DNA of 64,000 nucleotides from Sialis fuliginosa (GCA_961205875.1 OY540812.1:29149098-29213097); one strand, 5' to 3'. Positions 36,860-48,762 are shown, counted from the first letter of the stretch. Made by a program: numbers and translations. Notes: generated from the letters alone by a model not told the origin.

Positions 36860-37775
36860 GTACATGAAATGATTTACCCCGCTGGTAAAATCACAAATGA
36901 AAGTGAATTCAATATTTGCGATTATTTTTAAACATGGAGGAGGGGCTATGTGAACTTGGAAACTGACTATCAAAATATTTTTTTATATCGCATTCGTGTA
37001 TACCTATTTTAGCTGGGCCGTAACCACCACCTGGGCAGTGCCCCGGGCTTTCGTGCTTAGGGGGCCCCGCAGCAGCGTAAAAATTGGATTGAGCAAGAAA
37101 AAAATATACAAAAAGATTTTTTAAATGTATTTGGTGCTAACTTGAAAACGTGATACTTATTACTAATTTTGATTTTAATGACTTTTTTGGCTTATGAACT
37201 ACAATTTTTTATAATAATTTACCCCCTTTTATATATTTTTTTTTTCAAAAATCTCAAAACAATAATAATGGAACCCAAAATTATTATTATAAATGCACCA
37301 CTGGTTTATCATGAGCATAATAATATATATAATTTTCGAAATATTTTCGTGGTACAACTGTATTTACCTTTGAGCTTTTCAGTGGTGCATTATAAAAGAG
37401 TGGGCCCTCAAGCAGTATTTTTACACCGAATAAAATAAATTTATAAAAACATTTAAAAAAAATTTCTTCACCAAAATTATTTTAAGATAAAAAAGGCTTT
37501 AAAATATAGAGCTCGGACCTCATTTTTCCTCGGGGTCCAAAGCAGTTACCTAAAGTGACATTAGAATTACAATCGAATGTATATACAAAAAAAAATATAT
37601 TTTTTTAGTCAGTTTCTAAGTTCACATATCCTGAAGGAGGCGTTACAATATTATATTACATTTGATTTTGTTGTTATGGATAGAGAATTATTTACGCCCT
37701 TTATATTGTATTACAATGCAATTATTAATTTGATAAATTAATGGAATATTACAATAATTAAATGCATTTTAATTT
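36860..37775 (-). promoter_or_regulatory. Cubn: Cubilin 5' flank, duplicated upstream of 2352-2428 and interrupted here
   Basis: The segments 36860-36948 and 37627-37775 match the flank of the left first exon (shared TTTACGCCCTTTATATTGTA and GCAATTATTAATTTGATA). A 678-bp TA-flanked insertion at 36949-37626 separates them in this copy only. No TATA box or initiator could be assigned with confidence. Confidence 0.55.
36949..37626. mobile_element. TA-flanked inverted-repeat element in the cubilin 5' flank
   Basis: The left end TGTGAACTTGGAAACTGACT and right end AGTCAGTTTCTAAGTTCACA are inverted repeats, each bordered by TA. The paralogous flank at about 2574 lacks it, which confirms the insertion. 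The inside has CGTAACCACCACCTGGGCAG and other diverged repeat text; a short frame (37169-37438) shows no transposase. Confidence 0.85.
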
Positions 37776-39391
37776 TATTCGAGTGTGGAAATTATTTTAT
37801 GATTATGTATTTAAAATCAATGGGTTTCGCATTTTTCTTGATTTTTTTTGTAATTTGGGGAAATGGTAGTTCAATGTGTACTGATCAAATATTGTAATGG
37901 GCGCAACCTACGAAAAATCAATAAATTTGGCTCCACGGGGCACCCAACCATTTTGTGTTTATTTTTATTTTTATCTCCTCTAGGAACAATTTTTAGAATA
38001 ATTTAAAAACAGTTAAAAATGCTTATAACGAGCCAGAGAATACAAATAAATTTTTTTTTATATTTTTCGTGTCATTTTTTTTAACATCCCAACAGGAAGT
38101 TATTGTAATTGATCCGAAAATCAAAATCAAAAATTTCAACATGTTTGTAGGTTTCAAGGTCACTATAGTATATTTACATTATTTTTAGAAATATATGGCT
38201 GTGCGTGTCATTTATAACTTGCACGAAATCTCGCAAATAAAAAATGCTATTGACTTCGTTGAGGTGCCAATCGAAACGTCTTGACGTGAATATGATTTGT
38301 ACTTATCAATTTGTGATCATTAGCAAGTATCCATCATTGTGTGCTTAATATACTGGTTTTACTTTATCCATTACTGGAGAAAAACATAAACAAAATAAAA
38401 GGCTATAATTTAAAAAAAAAAACTATATTTGCGGACTTAAGTAATTAAATTGATTAAATAAAGAGTTACTTGTTTTATTACCAACATGCGTTCATGAGAA
38501 TTACAAAAAAGAAGCCCGTCAATCTCAAAAACAGTAAACCTTGCTCTTTTAGCGGCCATAACTGGTGCCAGTACCTTATATGTTTTTTTTTTGTAAATTA
38601 ATAAAGATGGTTTCCTATATGTTATTTTATTATTTTAAATTTAAAGAAGGTATTTTTGATTTTAGGGAAAATTCTTTAGATTTTAATTTAAGAGGGAGAA
38701 TCAGTCATTTCTAAATTTCAGGACAAACTGAAAAAAGTTCAACATAAACGTAACAAACAATAAATAAAAAAGTTATCATTTTCAGGAACGAGATGAAATC
38801 TTCAGTCTCATTCTTTGAATAAAAAAATTAAGTCAGTCACATTCCAGTTTAGTGACTATTGTATTGTCCTAGATAGTTTCAATATTTTTATGATTTAAAA
38901 TAAAGAGCATATATTGAAAATGTATATATTTCCAAGAATTTTTGAACAAAACAAAAATCATAAATAGAATTTCATTCTAGGTATATTGTATAATATTGTA
39001 AATCCTAATTCTCAAAAATATTTTCGCAGAGCGTCTTACTGCCATAAAATTCAAATGAGGCTGGCAGAAAAGATTACGACAGTGAAGAGTGACGGCAATA
39101 CAGGATTATTTTATATTTGCAAAGAACAATTGCCTAGAATAGAATAACCATCTCTTTCTACACAATACTTGATATATTTTGCGAACAAGTGTTGTAAAAT
39201 CTGCAAAGAATTAAAGGACGCTTGTCCAGTGGCGGATTTATATTATACATAATGGGGCATTTGAAAAAAATTGAATTCGGGGCCTATTTAATTATGTTTT
39301 CCAAATTCAGTATAATTTTAATCTATACTTCCATATCCCTAATACATATGTATAAAGATCAACGTCTCTCTGTCTGTCTGTCTGTCTAGTG
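37776..39391. other. Intergenic, old repeat debris
   Basis: No gene is seen. Around 38090-38330 the text (AACATCCCAACAGGAAGTTA, TATTGACTTCGTTGAGGTGC) looks like a decayed interspersed element. A (TGTC)n stretch at 39368-39387 abuts the hAT insertion. Confidence 0.4.
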
Positions 39392-40722
39392 CAGGGCTTC
39401 TTAAAGTGGTGGGCCGCGGCCCCCTAGGGAGCCGTGGCTTTCTCACGAGGGAGCCACGAAGAGCCGCAAATATAAAAAATAAATATATTTTTGTTAAATA
39501 TTATATACAGGGTGGGGCATTTAAAGTGTTACAGTTGATTATCTCAGAACCATCACATATTTCAAAAAAATGTTTCAACCAAAAAATATTTAGTTGTAAG
39601 GGGGTAATCGAATAGTAATATTTATTTGCTATTTTAACGTGGCCTTCAAGGATATTTGAAGGTCAATCATTTTTTTAAATAGGAACCTATAGTTTTTATT
39701 TAGTAATCTTATTCTACGTGAAAAAACACGAATCTTTCATTGAAAACTTTTTTTGAACAACCCAATCTTTCCAAGGTATCTAACAAAATAATTCGAGATT
39801 TTGAACTTTCAAGAATTTTTTACTCAGAAACCACAAACTTTAGAAAAAAAGTACGATACACAAAATATTTATTTTGGTCTAATAAAGCGTGGAGAATTAT
39901 TTACAAAAATTTAAAAACTTTTAAAAACTTTTTCTATTTATTTTATTTTAGCAAAAACAAAAAAAAGTACGCAATGTTAAAAAAAATCTAGAATAATTCT
40001 CCAAGTTTCATAGACCAAAATAAACATTTTTTGTATCTTGTACTTTTTTTCTAAAGTTTTTATGGTTTCTGAGTAAAAAATTCTTGAAAATTCAAAATCT
40101 CGAATTAATTTGTTAGATACCTTGGAAAGCTTGGGTTATTCAAAAAAAAGTTTTCTATAAAATATTCGTATTTTTTCACGTAAAATATGATTATTAAATA
40201 AAAACTATAGATTCCTATTTAAAAAAATGATGTTGACCTTCAAATGTCCTTGAAGGCCACGTTAAAAGAGCAAATAAATATTACTATTCGATTACCCCCT
40301 TACAACCAAACATTTTTTGATTGAAACATTTTTTTCAAATATGCGATGGTTCTGAGATAATCAACTGTAACACTTTAAATGCCCCACCCTGTATAGTAGA
40401 TGTCGATGTACTTGCTTAAATTATGATTATGAAACTTTGTTAAAATACTGAAATATTAAAATGATTATATTATATTTTTACAACTGCTTATAATATAGCT
40501 GTATTGATTTCACGCGTTATTTTTTTAAATCAAAAATTTTAAATTATTGGCGCGAGTTCTAAATACTTCTTTTACGGCTAGATAGCACTACAGTTGTACA
40601 GGAGTGAACTTAAACAAATCATTTTTTTCTAACCAACCTGGGTTTAAAAAAAATTAGGGGGCCGTGGGTTATCAATTTGAGTTATAGGGGAACCGCGACA
40701 TCAAAAAGTTTAAGAAGCACTG
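39392..40722. mobile_element. hAT-type element with 8-bp duplication, hosting a nested fold-back
   Basis: The tips are CAGGGCTTCTTAAAG and TTTAAGAAGCACTG. The 8-bp flanks GTCTAGTG (39384-39391 and 40723-40730) are identical. The interior carries AGCCGTGG/CCGCGA-type subterminal text and a separate palindromic insertion at 39508-40391. No transposase ORF. Confidence 0.88.
39508..40391. mobile_element. 884-bp palindromic Tc1/mariner-like element nested in the hAT
   Basis: The ends are CAGGGTGGGGCATTTAAAGT and ACTTTAAATGCCCCACCCTG, each next to TA. The arms, about 400 bp each, mirror one another throughout (GGCCTTCAAGGA... and ...TCCTTGAAGGCC; TACTCAGAAACC and GGTTTCTGAGTA). The short frame at 39740-39991 lies across the arm and is not credible as protein. 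Confidence 0.9.
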
Positions 40723-42428
40723 GTCTAGTGTACTTATAACTCGAGAACCACTTATCTGATTTAATTTTTTTTTAATTCATAGATATGTTCTCTGGCCAGG
40801 TTATAGGATATATTTTGTTACGTTAGGTAACATAAGGAATAAGCAGTGACGATAATAGTAAATCAAGTCGGAAAAAAGTTTGCCGCCAGTGCAGTGGCGT
40901 ACCGTAGGTTTCTGCCGCCCGGGGAAAATGGCAAATTTGCTGCTCCTCCCCACCTTGAGCAATATAATGTAGTAAAGAATTGTGTAGAATAAAAAGATCT
41001 AAAATAAAGTCCGCGATAGCATATATCTAACTTTTATATTCAAGCCACAATGACTGCTTTTATTTTACAAAGAAAATTAAAAATGTTTAGGTTCTTTTTA
41101 CGTGGACTTATGACCTCCAAAACATTAATCCTTATCGAAATAATTGATTTCATCGTCACAAGTACTTAATGTAGATATAATTTGTCCACGCGAGTGAAGT
41201 CGCAGGCACAGCTGGGAGCTGGAATTATATATTATAAATACGAAAATAACTACCATTTTACGGCTAAACCGCTGAACCGACTTTGATGAAATTTGGCAGG
41301 GAGATAGCTTGAATCCTGAGAAAGGACATAAGACTACTTTGTATCCCACTCGGATGAAGTCGCGGGTAACAGCTAGTATGTATATATGTAATTCGAACTT
41401 TTTTAAACAAATAAAAAAAGAAAATATATTTTTCGGTTAATTGTGAACCCCTTTTTTGCCCGTAACTAAAGCCGCAACTGCTTTTTTGTAAGTTATGTAT
41501 ATAAAGTAACATTTCATAACAAACTGAAATTGTTTTCCAGATGTCGGTTTTAAAAATATGATTTGTCAAGATGTCACCAAAAATAATAATAAAATAAAAA
41601 TTGATAACTTACACCGCCAAAAGAATTTTTACAAAACTGCAGTAAAATTTTTAATAAAAAAAAATGAATTATTATTTTAAATCAGCAGTACTTACTATAC
41701 GACCTACCAGAGCTGTACTTATGAAAAGGTATTAGCTGAGGGTCTCATAATGCCAGGAGCATTGTCGGTTTATACAAGTAAGTAAATTAGGCAAATTGAG
41801 AGGGGCTCGAACAGGTGGTTACTTAAATTTTTTGGTTGTAAATATAAAAAAGCTCCGATTAGTTTTATTAAAAATCTTTTTAACCTTCAGGTTTCATAAT
41901 GTGTAAGTATGACCCATCAATCTGTTTTTTGACCCTTGATCCAAGGTATTTAAAATAAATATGAAAGTAAAATATTTAATCAATACATTTATATAATTAA
42001 TGATGTAATTACATATTTTTTAGCTTTGATACCAAAATATGAAAAATTGTCAATACATTTCTATAAATTTTGAATCGAATTAATATTTGTTACCAATATA
42101 TTTTGAAAATTTTGTATTATATTGGCTATATAATCTACAGTCTATTATACTATGTCCTATATCTATACTATAATTCTTTCTTATGTGATAGGGGCCATTG
42201 AACATATTTCTTTAGGTTCCACCAAAATACACATTATGCAATATTTCTATCAATAATATCTGCACAAAAATTCCTAACCAAGCGTCTCCCGAGAAATATA
42301 AGTTATGTTTATAATTTTAATCCTTTGACCTATCGGCGTACAGCATCCAGGTAAAGATGTACTTAGAGTGGACGCCAAGACATACCACCCCCACTTACTT
42401 AAGGGATGAAGAACCGTTACAATATCGG
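40723..42428. other. Intergenic with common insect repeat fragments
   Basis: About 40890-40960 starts CAGTGGCGTACCGTAGGTTT (same tip family as 3158). About 41195-41385 reads CGCGAGTGAAGTCGCAGGCA, ACCGCTGAACCGACTTTGAT and GTCGCGGGTAACAGCTAGT, a motif string widespread in insect interspersed repeats and resembling a Helitron 3' end. Nothing coding. Confidence 0.5.
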
Positions 42429-42462
42429 TATATATAATGCAGAAAATTTAGAAAAAATCAGT
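42429..42462 (+). promoter_or_regulatory. Putative Pol II core promoter: TATA box plus TCAGT initiator
   Basis: TATATATAA at 42429-42437 is followed by TCAGT (42458-42462). The A of the initiator at 42460 lies 31 nt from the first T of the TATA box, the canonical spacing. TCAGT is the arthropod initiator consensus. It stands just before the tandem array at about 42,700. I found no convincing heat-shock element upstream. Chance is possible in AT-rich DNA. Confidence 0.45.
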
Positions 42463-43061
42463 CAGTGAAAAATATTAAATTTGGTGAATTTAATGCTTGT
42501 GTAGAAATGTAACCGTAAGTATCGTAATATATTGTGTAAAGTGTTCGTCTTAATTCAAATATTTGTTTTATCAAGAAAATATGGTGAGAAAAAAGTTTTG
42601 TTGTAATTGCAAGGATAATATACATAGCGTACGTTTATTTATCGTAGTAATGTGTATTACCTTGCAAGGAACTAAACTGTATCTTCCTCAGCCCTTCATT
42701 ATTGTTATATTATTCGCTGTATAGCTCAGTATATACGAATATTTAAAATAAACGTAGTACGGGTATAATATAGCGAAGTTATGTAACAATTGTTCGACAT
42801 TGTTGTTAATTCATTGATTGTTGTATATTTTATTGTTATATTATTCGCTGTATTGCCCTGTATATACGAATATTTACAAACGTAGTACGGGCTTAATACA
42901 AGCGCAATGATATAGCAATTGTTCTACATTGTTGGTGTTATGGTGTGTTTTATTATATAATTCGCTGTATTGCTCAGTATATACGAATATTTAAAATAAC
43001 CGTAGTACGTTATGTAACGATTTTTCGACATCATTTTGTTTTACATTTATCAACATCAGTG

Positions 43062-43387
43062 GCGTAGCAAGCATAATTGGCACCCGGAGTACGATATCAT
43101 TTTTAGTGCCGCCAAAATGAAGAAAAAAAAACCAATAATTTTATCTGAATTGAAATTGGCATGACTAAAAAAAAAGGTCTTCAGTTTTGATTTTATCTAA
43201 CCTTATTTATTAAATACAATTCCACGACTAAAAAAAGGTCTTCAGTTGCATATTCCAGCCTTTAAGCTCTTTATAAATTGAGTTTATGCTATGCGGCTTA
43301 AAAAGGTTATGAGCCATTTAGCGCCCCTCTATAAGTGGCGCCCGGGGCATGATAGACCCCCATTCCACCCCTCGCTAGGCCACTGAT
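43062..43387 (+). mobile_element. CAGTGGCGTAG-tipped element inserted in the satellite, copy A
   Basis: The tips CAGTGGCGTAGCAAGC and GCTAGGCCACTG are inverted. The inside includes GGCACCCGGAGTACGATATC and GCGCCCGGGGCATGATAGAC. The satellite resumes directly at both borders (CAACAT and GATCGACATTGTT). Confidence 0.8.
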
Positions 43388-45654
43388 CGACATTGTTATT
43401 TTATTCGCTGTATTGTTCTGTTAATACGAATATTTACAAACGTAGTACGGGCTTAATACAGTGCAATGACGTAACATCTATTCGACATTGTTTGTTCGTT
43501 TATTGAATATTTGTTATATTCGAAACGAACGTAGTACGGGGTTAGTTAATACTAGCGCAATGGTGTAGCAATTGTTCGACATAATTGTTGATTAATTTTG
43601 GTGTGTTTTGTTATATAACTCGCTGTATAGCTCAGTATATACGAATATTTAAAATAAACGTAGTACGGGCTTAATATAGCGAAGTTATGTAACAATTATT
43701 CGACACTGTTGTTAATTCATTGATTGTTGTATATTTTATTGTTATATTATTAGCTGTATTGTCCTGTATATACGAATACTTATAAACGTAGTACGGGCAT
43801 AATATAGCGAAGTTATGTAACAATTGTTCGACATTGTTGTTAATTCATTGATTGTTGTATATTTTATTGTTATATTATTCGCTGTATTGCCCTGTATATA
43901 CGAATACTTATAAACGTAGTACGGGCTTAATACAAGCGCAAGGATGTAACATCTATTCGACATTGTTTGTTCGTTTATTGGCATATTCAAAACGAACGTA
44001 GTACGGGGTTAATTAATACTAGCGCAATATGTAGCCGTTGTTCGACATTGTTGTTGATTTTGTTAATTATGTTGTGTTTTGTTATATAATTCGCTGTATA
44101 GCTCAGTATATACGAATATTTAAAATAAACGTAGTACGGGCTTAATATAGCGAAGTTATGTAACAATTGTTCGACATTGTTGTTAATTCATTGATTGTTG
44201 TATATTTTATTGTTATATTATTCGCTGTATTGTCCTGTTTATACGAATACTTATAAACGTAGTACGGGCTTAATACAAGCGCAAGGATGTAACATCTATT
44301 CGACATTGTTTGTTCGTTTATTGGCATATTCAAAACGAACGTAGTACGGGCTTAATACTAGCGCAATGTGTAGCAATTGTTCGACATTGTTGTTGATTTT
44401 GGTTGTGTTTTGTTATATAATTCGTTGTATAGCTCAGTATATACGAATATTTGAAATAAACGTAGTACGGGCTTAATATAGCGAAGTTATGTAACAATTG
44501 TTCGACATAGTTGTTAATTCATTGATTGTTGTATATTTTATTGTTATATTATTCGCTGTATTGCCCTGTATATACGAATACTTATAAACGTAGTACGGGC
44601 TTAATACAAGCGCAAAGATGTAACATCTATTCGACATTGTTTGTTCGTTTATTGGCATATTCAAAACGAACGTAGTACGGGGTTAATTAATACTAGCGCA
44701 ATATGTAGCAATTGTTCGACATTGTTGTTGATTTTGGTTGTGTTTTGTTATATAATTCGTTGTATAGCTCAGTATATACGAATATTTGAAATAAACGTAG
44801 TACGGGCTTAATATAGCGAAGTTATGTAACAATTGTTCGACATTGTTGTTAATTCATTGATTGTTGTATATTTTATTGTTATATTATTCGCTGCATTGCC
44901 CTGTATATACGAATACTTATAAACGTAGTACGGGCTTAATTTAAGCGCAATGATATAACATCTATTCGACATTGTTTGTTCGTTTATTGGCATATTCAAA
45001 ACGAACGTAGTACGGGCTTAATACTAGCGCAATGTGTAGCCATTGTTCGACATTGTTGTTGATTTTGTTAATTATTTTGTGTTTTGTTATATAATTCGCT
45101 GTATAGCTCAGTATATACGAATATTTAAAATAAACGTAGTACGGGCTTAATATAGCGAAGTTATGTAACAATTTTTCGACATTATTTCGTTAATTATCAA
45201 CATTTATCGACATTGCTATTTTTTATTTTTATTTATTTATTTGTTATTTGTTATATAATTCGCTGTATTGTTCTGTTTATACGAATATTTCAAACGTAGT
45301 ACGGGCTTAATACAGTGCAATGATGTAACATCTATTCGACATTGTTTGTTCGTTTATTGACATATATTTGTTATATTCAAAAGGAACGTAGTACGGGGTT
45401 AATTAATGGTATAACAATTGTTCAACATTGTTGTTATTGTTTTATTGTTCGCTGTATTACTCTGTATATACGTTTATTTGCACGTAGTACGGGCTTAATA
45501 CAGTGAAATGATGGAACAAAATTGGTCGATATTGAATTATTTATTTATTGTTGTATTATTCGTTGTATTGCTCTGTGTATACGAATATTAAAAAAAACGT
45601 AGTACGGGCTTAATACAACGCATAATGTAACAATCTGTGATGTTATATTGTATT

Positions 45655-45834
45655 AATGTTGACCTATCATGCCTCGGGCGCCACATACAGAAGGGCACCA
45701 AACGACCATACAACTGAAGACATTCTACAGTCTTTAATAAATAAGATTTATTATAAAATTATTATTATTTTTGGGGGCGCCAAAAAGATATTGTACCCCG
45801 GGCGCCAATTATGCTTGCTACGCACTGTCAGTGA
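45655..45834 (-). mobile_element. CAGTGGCGTAG-tipped element in the satellite, copy B (inverted, shorter)
   Basis: The reverse complement begins CACTGACAGTGCGTAGCAAG, then AATTGGCGCCCGGGGTACAA, and ends GGCATGATAGGTC, matching copy A at 43062-43387 with internal deletion. It has inserted in the opposite orientation. Confidence 0.75.
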
Positions 45835-46080
45835 ACGCTCTCATTGTTAATTCTCTTATTGATGAATAATTGTTATATTTAAACGAACGGGGTACGGGTT
45901 AATTAATACTAGCGCAATGGGGTTACAATTGTAATTTGTAATATTGTTGAATTATTCGCTGTATTGTCCTGTACATACGACTATACAAACGTAGTACGGG
46001 CTCAATACAAGCGCAATGATATAACGTTGTTTTATTGTTATCATTCCTTGTATGATTAGTTTATACGAATATACGTATCG

Positions 46081-47310
46081 TTGCAATTTTTTATTAAACA
46101 CAATTATTTCAATCTAATTCTGATTATTGCTATGTGGTTTGAGGTATCATCTTTGTATAACGTTATTTTTCATCGTAGTACGGGATCGATACTTTAAAAT
46201 ATGTAGCAAAAACCACCACGATATTTCTTGGCTGGAGTTCTATTTCTATATTTTTATAAATTTATATACATTTATATAGACAAAATAAAATTGTTCGCCC
46301 CCTTCCGCTTTGAGACGCCTAAGAAAGTATCTGTTAAAAAGGCTGTAGCCGGGTAGTAATGCAAAATCGGCCTCAACACGGATTTGGCTAATTTTTATAA
46401 TTCTCATAACTCTAAAAGTTGATCGTTTTTGGAATTTTTTTCAATTTTTCAAAAATATGTTCAAACTATGGTGCAATGTAGAAGTTGAAAAGGTGCATAT
46501 CAGGTAATATTTTCATGAAGCTGCGCATTAAAAAAAAATTTTTCGGTTGTAATTGAGCGACAACTTAAAATATTTCATGAAATAATCTTCATACTTTAGT
46601 ATTACACCCTACAAAGTCTAAAAAGAATCGAAGTGGTAGAGCATAATTTTTATATTACATAATTTCTATAGCATTTGTACATGTTAATATTGACTTCCAA
46701 TGATTTTAATTTTTTTTAAGTATGCTTAATAAATAAATGATAATTAAATAAATTATTAATAAATAAATTTAAAATTAATTTTTTTTTCCAAAACCTGTCA
46801 ACTTTTAATAATTACAACATTCACAATAAAAATTAGCCAATTCCGCCTTTGAAGCCAATCGAAGGGTTCTTGTTTTTGGAACTCAGCCCATTTTTTGACC
46901 CTTAATTTTTTATGATTTGAGGTATCATTCTAAAAATTGTAGCAATATTGTTGCAAAGTTGTTATATTATACGCTGTATTGCTCTTGTACTTTGTATTGC
47001 TCTGTGTTTATAAAGTCGGGCCACGATTTATACACCAATGTTATCAATATTTCTTTAATACAACATTTATTACAAGTATTGTTCTCGTGTTGTGTGCTGC
47101 ATTTGAACATCGCCAACGATTATGCCGTTTACAGCATCGTCTCTGTGCATACGTTACAACGAGATCGTAGTACGGGGTCGATACTGTGAATGTCATGACG
47201 CAATACTTCAAAACTTCAATTGTACGTACCATCTGTATTTTCTATACGTTTAACACATTATTCCTGTCCTATTTGACACAAGTACGGGCTTAATGTGTTA
47301 ATTGAGTAGA
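46081..47310. repeat. Diverged flank of the satellite, split by a fold-back insertion
   Basis: Eroded monomers at about 46137-46205 (CATCGTAGTACGGGATCGAT) and 46912-47300 (GATCGTAGTACGGGGTCGAT, AAGTACGGGCTTAATGTG) flank an inserted palindrome at about 46366-46860, whose arms are GATTTGGCTAATTTTTAT and ATAAAAATTAGCCAATTC. TTTGAGGTATCAT occurs at both sides (46138 and 46916). Confidence 0.65.
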
Positions 47311-47865
47311 AGACATCATCGAGTTCAGTTTTTACTTTTTTATACAAAAGATACCACGGGACTTTTGTAATCCTAACATATGTAGTATGTATATGTGATT
47401 ATTTTATTTATACATTTCTGACAAGATAGAATAAAATTAATAATATAGGTAATATTATTCTCTCCATTAGATAACAAGTGATTTTTTAAACGTAATAACT
47501 GAAAACGGGCGTTTGCTCTTGTAAAATTTTGAATTTTCGAATTATTTTTGAAATAAGAAAAAAATGTTTTAGATAAAAAATGTATATTATCTATTATTTA
47601 TTCCCCATACATTTTTTCCAATTTTTTTATTATTTACACTATTCACTCTCAGTATTACGTATAAGAAAGTCCCATGGTACCTATGGCAACAACACATACA
47701 CTTTTCAATCTCTGTAATACGTATAAGAAAGTCCCATGACACTCATGGCAGATATTTCTCCTCTGTTATGAACCATTTGAATTATAATAAATTTTTTTTA
47801 ATAGAACTAAAATTATAGATAATGATATTACCTACAATTTTTAACTTGACCATTTTTCACTATTT
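47311..47865. other. Intergenic with a short direct repeat
   Basis: ACGTATAAGAAAGTCCCATG occurs twice, at about 47657-47676 and 47710-47729. Nothing else is recognised. Confidence 0.5.
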
Positions 47866-48745
47866 CGCACTGTTGAAAAATTCACAAATCGACGTAGATA
47901 AACATCCGTATCCGGTTGAAAGATCGTTTTCAAAAATAGGACGTTTTCTTCCCAGACAAAAATTAATTTTAAATATAAAAATTCACCCTTACGATTTGTC
48001 GTATTTGAGTTACAGCGTTTACAGCCAGACCGACAGACGGACACACAGGCATCATAGCGAAAATAGTCCGAATGGATTAAGGGAAGGTCAAAATGGATAA
48101 TTCCATCAAACTCCGGATTTTGAAAAAAATCGGCTTCACTATATACTATATACTTATACTATATGTATATTTCATATACGTAGTATATGGTATAAGAAAG
48201 TAAATAATAAAATAAAAAATCAAAGCAAAACAAAAAAACATCTGCCAAGTAAATGCACAGTGCTTCCTCGTGCTAAAATCACTAAAACCGATAGTGTTCA
48301 GATAAATTGCCTGGCATTGGTCAACCATTTAATTTTTATACAAATTTTACTAAAAAATCTTAGTTCGAAATTTTTCTTAAAACGCACCTGAATATTTTTT
48401 CATATATTTTTAATTTTGTGACAATTTCAATCTAAATCTAAATTTATGCAAATGTCAAAATGGCATTGTAAGGGAATATTTTAAAGCAAACGTAGTAGAC
48501 CCATATTATATGAAATTTAATGCTCTACAAAAAATATTCTATAAAATTTTCTGTTAACATGTGTCGTTCTTGAGATATCTTGAAAAAAGAAATATTTTGG
48601 GGTATCACCCCTCCCCCTTACAGACGATTTTGAAATGGGACCGTCCTCAAACCAAACCCAACCATCCGACCCAGTTTCAATAATATCGGTTCAGTGGTTC
48701 ATGAGTTATGCGTGTGACAAGGATTCAGGGGACAGACAGACACGG
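47866..48745. repeat. Composite interspersed repeat, copy 2
   Basis: Same element and order as 34786-35905: GAAAGATCGTTTTCAAAAAT, GAGTTACAGCGTTTACAG, AAATGCACAGTGCTTCCTCG, then GACAGACAGACACGGAACGA. Differs by indels. Non-coding; the frame at 47822-48100 lies inside it. Confidence 0.7.
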
Positions 48746-48762
48746 AACGAAAATAATTACAC

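Larger units (their letters stand above)
42700..46080. repeat. Satellite array with a GTAGTACGGG box and about 333-bp higher-order unit
   Basis: Monomers of about 100-130 bp carry a CGCTGTATTG or CGCTGTATAG start, a TATATACGAATA stretch, the box AACGTAGTACGGGCTTAATA, then GCGCAATGATGTAACA and TTGTTCGACATTGTTGTT. The exact 10-mer GTAGTACGGG occurs about 25 times. Three monomer types (about 130, 108 and 103 bp) alternate to give a higher-order unit of about 331-335 bp, clearest from 43,620 to 45,180. Units at the edges are more diverged. Two transposon copies interrupt it. Confidence 0.92.
42460..47435 (+). ncRNA. Hypothetical spliced, repeat-bearing long non-coding RNA
   Basis: Inferred only. 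A start at 42460 would give a 55-nt exon 1 ending at CCG|GTAAGT-like donor 42515 (ACC|GTAAGT), an intron of 177 nt with a branch-like ACTAAAC and a pyrimidine-rich acceptor (ATCTTCCTCAG, ending 42691), then an exon running into the tandem array. AATAAA signals occur at 46283 and 47430. There is no long ORF on the plus strand. The layout of promoter, short exon, small intron and tandem repeats resembles Drosophila hsr-omega, with no sequence similarity claimed. The boundaries are provisional. Confidence 0.3.

Noticed and set aside
39740..39991. 83-residue plus-strand frame in the fold-back
   Set aside because: Lies in a Lys/Phe-rich AT stretch of a palindromic element and crosses its centre; no domain.
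42200..42428. Heat-shock elements upstream of the putative satellite promoter
   Set aside because: I found only scattered TTC/GAA triplets and no run of three properly spaced, alternating units.
43742..45171. Repeated minus-strand frames beginning MNMPINEQTM
   Set aside because: They are the satellite read in one frame. The unit length is not a multiple of three, the composition is repeat-driven and no domain is present.
42700..46080. CRISPR-like array
   Set aside because: The genome is eukaryotic, the conserved box grades into conserved flanks and the intervals are related monomers, not unique spacers.
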